In this document: positions 57,988 to 64,000 of the stretch, piece after piece
How positions within the stretch are numbered: the stretch's first letter is position 1
How the letters are laid out: every line of letters begins with the position of its first letter
Source: Akebia trifoliata
Taxonomy: Eukaryota; Streptophyta; Magnoliopsida; Ranunculales; Lardizabalaceae
NCBI GenBank assembly: GCA_017979445.1
Contig: CM030715.1
Coordinates: 12,640,187-12,704,186, forward strand
Reading direction: 5' to 3'
DNA: 64,000 nt
Position numbers and translations under genes: made by a program
Notes under the pieces: generated by a model
What the model was told of the DNA's origin: nothing
Databases searched by the model: none
The model's input: the letters and a program-made list of their open reading frames with translations, nothing else

Positions 57988-59600
57988 TTAAATGTAGTAC
58001 CGTTTGATTTGGTCAAGGTTGGTTGGTTCTGGTAATTCGATTCCATCATGATCCTGAAGTCTGACAGCTTTTCCTGGTAATATTTCCTTGACGATGAACG
58101 GACCTCCCCAATTTGGATTGAACTTCCCTCTAGGGTCAAAAATAGGTGCCCGATTCTCTTTGAGTACTAAGTCCCCGACTTGTAAGTGACGAGTCTTGAT
58201 CTTTTTGTCAAATGCGCGGGCGACTCTTCTTTAATAAGCTTGCATGTGATACAAAGCTCTTAATCGTTTTTCTTCGATCAAATTCAATTCTTCATACCGT
58301 TGACGAACCCAATCTGCTTCTGACAACTGACTTTCTAATAAGACCCTAAGAGACGGAATTTTCATTTCAACTGGCAAGACCGCTTCCATGCCATACACTA
58401 GGGAGTAGGAAGTAGCTCCAGTGGAGGATCGAATTGAGGTTCGATATGCCATAATGCAAATGGTAGTCTTTCTGACCAATCTCGATGTGTTTGACACATT
58501 TTCCTGAGGATAGTCTTAATATTCTTATTAGCTGCTTTGACTGCTCCATTAGTCTGAGGGCGGTAAGGATATGATTTATGGTGTGAGATTTTGAACTTTG
58601 AACACAATTTAATAACCTCAGCTTTGAAGTGTGACCCGTTATCGGAGAACAACTCCGAAGGTACCCCGTATCGACTGATGATGTTTGTTTGGATGAACTT
58701 TGCAACTCGAGACGCAGTGAGGACAGCATAAGAGGCAGCTTCGACTCATTTGGTAAAATAATCGATGACAACTAGAATGTATTCATGCCCGTTTGATGCC
58801 TTAGGCCATATTTTACCAATAATGTCAATTTCCCAGATTGAGAATGGCCATGGTGAAGTCAGACCCACTAATTGAGATGGTGGCACATGTATAAGGTTCG
58901 CATGTATTTGGCACTTATGATAGGTTTTGACCATGTGATGACAATTTGTTTCCATCGTAGGCCAGTAGTATCATTGTCTCATAATCTTCTTAGCTAACAT
59001 TTTCCCGCTCATGTGAGGGCCACATTCTCCTGAATGTAGTTCAATCATTATCTGTTCAACTCGATCTTCATCAACACACAACAAGTGAATCCCATCATAA
59101 GACCTTTTGTATAAACTTCCTACACACAAGATGAATTGAGATGCTAATCTCAGTAGGGTTTGTCGTTCCTTCCTCGATACTTCTTCCGGGAATTCTTGTT
59201 TTTCAAACACTTTCTTTATGTCTGTGTAATATGGCTTTCCATCAGGTAGTCGAGTAGCAATGTTGATCTTATGGCAGTATGCGAGTTTGTCTTTAACTTC
59301 AACATTGATCGGTCTCAATTTCATGCCAGGGGATAAATGGATCATTGAAGATAAAGTTGCTAAGCAGTCAGCACATATGTTATCCTCCCTTGACAAGTGT
59401 TGGAACAGGATAGCTTTAAACTTCCATTCTTCCAATGACTGATGTATGACCAAGGCTGAATCCCCAAAAACTTTAATTTCTGTAATACCCAGGTTCAAAG
59501 CAGCTTCGAGCCCCGTGATGCACGCCTCATATTCAGCCGTGTTATTAGTGTTCGAAATGCTAATTTAATAGTAATAGGAATGTGGCATCCTTCCGGAGAA
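57988..59600 (-). pseudogene. E3 archaeal-type RNase H end and integrase
   Basis: Minus-strand frames carry KVFGDSALVIHQ and ADCLATLSSM (RNase H; 59470-59340), then HSGECGPHMSGKMLAKKIM (zinc region, about 59010), KCQIHANLIHVPPSQL, the integrase core (LFSDNGSHFKAEVI near 58640 and TNGAVKAANKNI near 58550) and the C-terminal domain (RRVARAFDKKIKTRHLQVGD, GKFNPNWGGPF). It ends KRYYI at TAA 57990-57988. Stops and frameshifts interrupt it several times. Confidence 0.85.
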
Positions 59601-61469
59601 AACAGGACTGCCCCTTTGCCATACCCATTTTGATTGGCGGCTCCATCAAAGTATAACTGCCATGTTTGATTCTACGGTTCTTCTTTAACGTACAAGATGT
59701 TCTCATCTGGGAATTGATCGACAAGCCTTATTCCTTCTACTACAGGGTGATCTGCCAAGTATTCTGCTACATCTCTCCCCTTGATGGATTTCTGTGTAAC
59801 ATGCATGATGTCAAACTCTGATAGCAACAATAACCATCGCACGGTTCTCCCTGTGAACGTCGGCTTCTCGAAAAGATACTTGAGAAGATCCATCCGAGAT
59901 AATAGGATAATTGAATGAGACAGCATATAGTATCGGAGTCTTTGAGTAGCCCATACCAGTGCTAAGCAAGTTTTTTCGAGAGCCGAATATTTTCGTTCAT
60001 ATTCTAACATCTTTTTACTGATGTAGTATATAGCCCTCTCTTTGCGAGTATCTTTGTCATACTATGCAAGCATGCATCCCATAGGTTCTTCTGTGACTGA
60101 CAGATAAAGAAGAAGTGGTTCAACCAATGTAGGTGGAACCAAAATAGGTGGGTTTAAGAGATACTCCTTGACTTGGTCGAAAGCCTTTTGACATTGCTCA
60201 TTCCAAACTGTTGGTTAATTCTTCTTGAGAAGTTTGAAAATAGGTTCACAGACGTTGGTGGGTTGAGCGATGAATCTGCTAACATACTGGATTCTGCCCA
60301 GAAAACCTCGAATCTGTTTTTCAGTCTCAGGCGACGGCATATCTTGGATAGCTTTAATCTTCACAGGGTCTACTTCAATCCCTCTCTGACTGACCACAAA
60401 TCCCAATAATTTTCCAGAAGTTACTCCAAATACACATTTCTACGGGTTGAGGCGGAGTTGGTATTTTTAGATCCTTGTGAGAAACTTTTCTAACGCAGTA
60501 ACATGCCCTAGTCGTTCCTTAGATTTGACTATCATGTCATGTAGTAAAGTCGTGGCTGCTCTTTGATAGGTGGCTCCAGCGTTCTTCAAACCAAAAGGCA
60601 TGACCTTGTAGCAGAAGGTCCCCCACTGTGTGATGAATGAAGTTTTTTGCATATCTCGAGGGTTCATTTTTATCTGATTGTACCCTGAAAATCCATCCAT
60701 GAAGGACAACAACGCGTGTCCTACTGTACTGTCCACTAGAACATCTATGTGTGATAAAGGGAAACTATCCTTTGGGCTTGCTTTATTTAAGTCTCTGAAA
60801 TCCACACACATTCTAACTTTTCCATCCTTTTTTGGTACTGGGACGACATTAGCAATCCACTCAGGGTATTCTACTACTTTCAAAACTCCAGCGTTAATCT
60901 GCTTCGTAACTTCTTCTTTGATTTTCAAAGTCCATTCCGGCTTCATACGTCGAAGTTTCTGTTTGATTGGTCGAGCATCAGGATATAACGGAATCCGATG
61001 TTGGACAATATCTAAGCTTACCCCTGGCATATCCTCGTAAGACCACGCGAACACGTCTTTGAACTTTCTAAGCAAATCTACTATCCCTTTGCATTCATCA
61101 GGAGATAAAGTGACCCCTATACGAATTTCTTGAGGACTTTCTTTTATTCCGAGGTTGATAACCTCTACTTCCTCTATTAGAGGTTGAGCTTGACGTTCCT
61201 CTTCTTGTTCAAGTAATTTGATTATTTCAGGGGGAGGTTCTTCGTCAGAAGACTCTCCCTCCGAAGCCAAATTATTAGTTAAATTATTATTGCGCTCGGG
61301 GTAATCAAAAATTTCTTTCATTTCATTGAAAAGAGATGGGGTAACAGGACTCATTGCAGACTTGACAGACTCACTTGACTCAGCAGGAAAAACAGACTCA
61401 GCAGAAACAACTAACTTATTTGACTCAACAGAAATAAAGGACTCAACTGGCATGTCAGACTGAACAGGA
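59601..61469 (-). pseudogene. E3 reverse transcriptase and RNase H, active-site deletion
   Basis: RT motifs in order: VFAWSYEDMPG (about 61060), VPVPKKDGKVRMCVDFRDLN (about 60830), FMDGFSGYNQIKM, VMPFGLKNAGATYQ (about 60590). After LLHDM the sequence jumps straight to IVKSKERLGH, so compared with E1 twelve codons containing YVDD are missing (junction 60530-60542, between two CATGACATGAT-like strings). Past a stop the thumb continues (KLLGFVVSQRGIEVDP, 60406-60215), then RNase H (ALVWATQRLRYYMLSHS, 60010-59672) and FDGAANQNGYGKGAVLFSPE near 59640. Confidence 0.88.
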
Positions 61470-63335
61470 CTAATGGGACCGACAGACCCAGCCTTGACAT
61501 GCAACACAGGACTGATTACATGATAATTTGAATAGCTGATCGATATTGAGGGAGTCCAGATCGAGTTGCCAGTCTTCAACCTTCTTCTCCTTAACTTCTG
61601 TGCTCGCTTCCTTTTTGGGCCATTCCATGCCAAAGAAGATTTCAAACCCCGACAAACGAATACCTGTGATGTGATCAATGAAAGGCTCTGGGAACCCACA
61701 GTAACGGAAGTCTTCTCCTTCTTTCACAAAATAACCATTGAGGGTTTTTCGATAGGGTTTCATTTTAATGAGATCTGTGGTACGCCTTTGTCTTTTAGCA
61801 ATGGCCTTATCCCGTTTTGTCTTCAAGTATTGGGCTCAATCTTCCTTAGTAGGCTTATATCCTAGTCCGAATGTGCCGATGACCTCTTTAATCACTGGTG
61901 CCTCTTTAATACCTTGCTGCTTGCGACCTAAGCCCATACCAGGGAAGAATATCATTTTCTTGAATATATTGGCCATGTAGCAATTAGAGGTATTTTCCAT
62001 TGGAAAATGTTCTTTCATGGCTTGATCCCATTTGACTGAGCATATCTTTTCGAATTCGAACCTACTAAGTTCTATCCCCTGTTGTTCTGGCTGAATCTCA
62101 AGCAGTGGCTCATTCTTGGCCTCAGTACTATTTACGATCCCTACAATTTCAGCGTCTCCATGAAGAGTAATTACTAGCCCATCCTTGATAAACTTGACCT
62201 TCTGGTGTAGCGTAGAAGGGATGGCTTTTATTTGGTGTAACCATGGTCTCCCTAACAGTAAATTGAAAGAGGATTGGATATCAATAACCTGAAATTCCAC
62301 AGGAAATTCAGCTATACCTGTGGACAATCGAAGGTGCAAAATTCCCAGTACATCCCTCTTGGTGTTATCATAAGCCCTAACACCTTGATTAGTGGGCTTG
62401 AGATCTTCAGTCTTAAACCCGAGACAAGTAGCAGTTTTCAACGGGCAAACGGTCAGTACACTCATGTTGTCGATCAAAACAAGAGGTACCCTCATCCCGT
62501 TACAGTCAACTGTAATATGCAACGACTTAGTGTGGCTTTCCCCTTCTTTTGGGAAATCTGAGTCCGAGAAGAATAGGATATTATCCACGTAAGTTGCCCC
62601 TACTATACTGGCCAGCTGATCTGGAGAAGTTTCAATGGAGACTTGGGCTGTGTTTAGTGCTTTGAGAACAGCCTCCCTATGAGCAGTAGAAGCCATGAGT
62701 AAACCCCATACTGAGATATTGGCCCCTGATTTTTTCAACTGTTTGATCACGGAGTTATCCTCTTCGATGCTTTCCTTGGTGGGATCTTCTCCTTCTTTTC
62801 TTGCCAAGGCTGCAGGATTATTAACACAGAGTTCTTGTGGCTTAAAAACTCTTTCCCCTTGAGTCATATGTCTAACTTCATCACAGGAAAGGGAAAAAGG
62901 CTCATCTTCTTCAGTCAACAAGTATGGATCTTCGTTTGTCAAAGGTACAAGGCTTTTCAGATTCATTTGAGCCAACAGGTAACTAGTGAATGCAGGGCTA
63001 TCGTAACGGGGCGGGGATAAACAATATGTATTATCTGAGATTAAATCAAATGGTTCATAGTTCGTAGTGAAAACCTCATCAGTGAAGGCTATCCCGACAG
63101 GGGGGTAACTAGGCGATTTAACTTGGATTGGATGGATGAGAGAAACAGGGTCGAATAGTAATGGGGTGTGAGAAACCATGTTCAGGGTTGGTGGAGGTTG
63201 ATAGGTAGGTAGTAGATTAGTGGCGACATTTGGTGGGCTAGGAATTGTGATCTTTTTGTTATCAATGAGGTTTTGAATGGCATGGCGCAAGGTGATACAT
63301 CGATCCGTGTGATGGCCAGGATTTTGATAAAATTC
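61470..63335 (-). pseudogene. E3 aspartic protease and linker
   Basis: Continuous with gag in frame apart from a TGA at 63336-63338; another TGA lies at 61836-61838. Both look like TGG-to-TGA changes. The retropepsin region lies at about 62530-62190: a VPLVLIDNMSVLTVCPL active-site block, where the usual DxGS/DTGA-like triad is DNMS, and LLLGRPWLHQIKAIPSTLHQ. The downstream linker (GYFVKEGEDFRYCGF, LSGFEIFFG) is typical of the segment before RT in Tat elements. RT lies in another frame, so a frameshift or intron is needed. Confidence 0.78.
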
Positions 63336-64000
63336 TCAAAATAAGTTGGGATTGTGTCCGGCTGGCAAGGGATTCGGTAAAGGTCGATGTTGAATCGGGA
63401 TAAGCAACCCTTTTTTCAAAAGTTTTTGCAAAGCTACGGTAAGAGTCATCCCTAAATTGGCAAATTGACGCGGAGTTCGAGGTTGACTTGGGTAAACCTG
63501 GTTATTAGCCCTGGCCGGGGGTTGAGCTGTTGTAACGGAGGTATTGGCGATGTAAGTATGGTTGATATTGGGTTTGGGAACATATGGTTTCTTATGCTTG
63601 TTATCTGAGGGGTTAGAAAGAATTCCAAAGGCAAATGCATCCTCGAGTTGGCTTCCGGTTTGTAACAAGGATTCAAAAGTAGGGAGGTATTGGGCTACTA
63701 GGTGCTGAGCATATCCTTGAAAGAGATTCTTTAGGATAATCGCTACTTGTTCCTTCTTCGAAGGTCTATCCCACATTTGAGAAGTCTTGGCCCTCCAGCG
63801 ACCAAAGAAATCAGTAAATGTCTCCCCATTTTTCTGTTTAGTTACTTCCAAATCCCTTCTTGAGGTCTCAATTTTGGTACTATATTTATACTGATGCTAG
63901 AATGCCTTTGACATGTTCTCCCATGTACCCACAGTAACTGGATCTTGAGACATTAGCCAACGTAGTGCTGATCCTGATAAAGTTCTTTGGAACAATAATG
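63336..64000 (-). pseudogene. E3 gag (partial, runs off the right edge)
   Basis: The minus strand from the edge reads ALRWLMSQDPVTVGTWENMS, a stop at about 63899-63897, then ETFTDFFGRWRAKTSQMWDR and VAIILKNLFQGYAQHLV, characteristic of the retrotransposon gag (capsid) domain. A Pro/Asn-rich segment follows, and after the TGA at 63336-63338 EFYQNPGHHTDRCITLRHAI, which includes the short His/Cys motif common in Tat gag. The N-terminus lies outside the window. Confidence 0.82.

Larger units (their letters stand above)
53704..64000 (-). mobile_element. E3: family A Tat/Ogre-type element, 3' LTR to gag (right end outside)
   Basis: Order on the minus strand: gag, protease, RT, RNase H, archaeal RNase H, integrase (ends 57988), 2.5 kb 3' UTR with a 33-bp minisatellite, PPT, 3' LTR. 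The LTR matches copies 1-3 at the left of the window. The left flank is gtggt (53699-53703). Several stops and a deleted RT active site make it non-autonomous. Confidence 0.85.

Noticed and set aside
1..64000. tRNA or rRNA genes
   Set aside because: No cloverleaf or rRNA segment was recognised by eye. The tRNA-like matches are only the PBS sites.

Overview
The window is repeat-rich nuclear DNA of a flowering plant, probably a eudicot. It has the plant Tat/Ogre type of Ty3-gypsy retrotransposon (dual RNase H, PBS matching a tRNA-Arg-like 3' end), a plant CACTA transposon, a copia remnant and one intact plant F-box gene. The species cannot be named from the sequence. Nearly all of the 64 kb is nested mobile DNA. 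The F-box gene at 32281-33465 is the only intact host gene seen.

Layout. 1-13362 (minus strand): a pile of one Tat-like family, called family A here. It has three LTR copies (4453-6178, 9406-~10845, 11787-13362), each followed on its left by a PBS and an untranslated leader. The leftmost leader leads into a 356-codon open frame (1-1070) resembling the plant DUF7745 family, which runs off the window. 13363-15019 (plus): decayed copia RT/RNase H, with PPT and 3' LTR start at 15582-15597. 16194-29865 (plus): E1, a structurally complete 13.7 kb Tat-type element of family B. Its 2.07-2.08 kb LTRs are nearly identical, its leader holds two minisatellites, and gag and protease are not recognisable. 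Its pol is intact at the RT active site but carries a TAG stop and a late frameshift. 29866-33932: host island with the F-box gene. 33933-53703 (minus): E2, an old family C element cut into three pieces. One cut is an 11.1 kb CACTA transposon (35370-46475), the other a solo LTR (46923-49065) flanked by a perfect 5-bp duplication. 53704-64000 (minus): E3, a family A element from its 3' LTR back through IN, RNase H, RT and PR to gag, open at the right edge.

The most unusual item is the CACTA element. Besides its own degenerate transposase genes it carries fragments of at least four host genes: importin-beta, a nucleoside-phosphorylase/bark-storage-like protein, several exons of an SnRK2 kinase with introns and splice sites kept, and phosphoglycerate kinase. 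It also carries an unidentified 129-bp exon. A second cross-cutting observation is that all three Tat LTR families share two short motifs at nearly fixed distances from the LTR end; one of them repeats the first bases of the primer binding site inside the LTR.

The insertion order can be read in part. E2 inserted first, next to the F-box gene. The CACTA entered its 3' untranslated region and the solo LTR its integrase. E1 is the youngest by LTR identity. The left pile shows family A inserting into itself and into a copia element.
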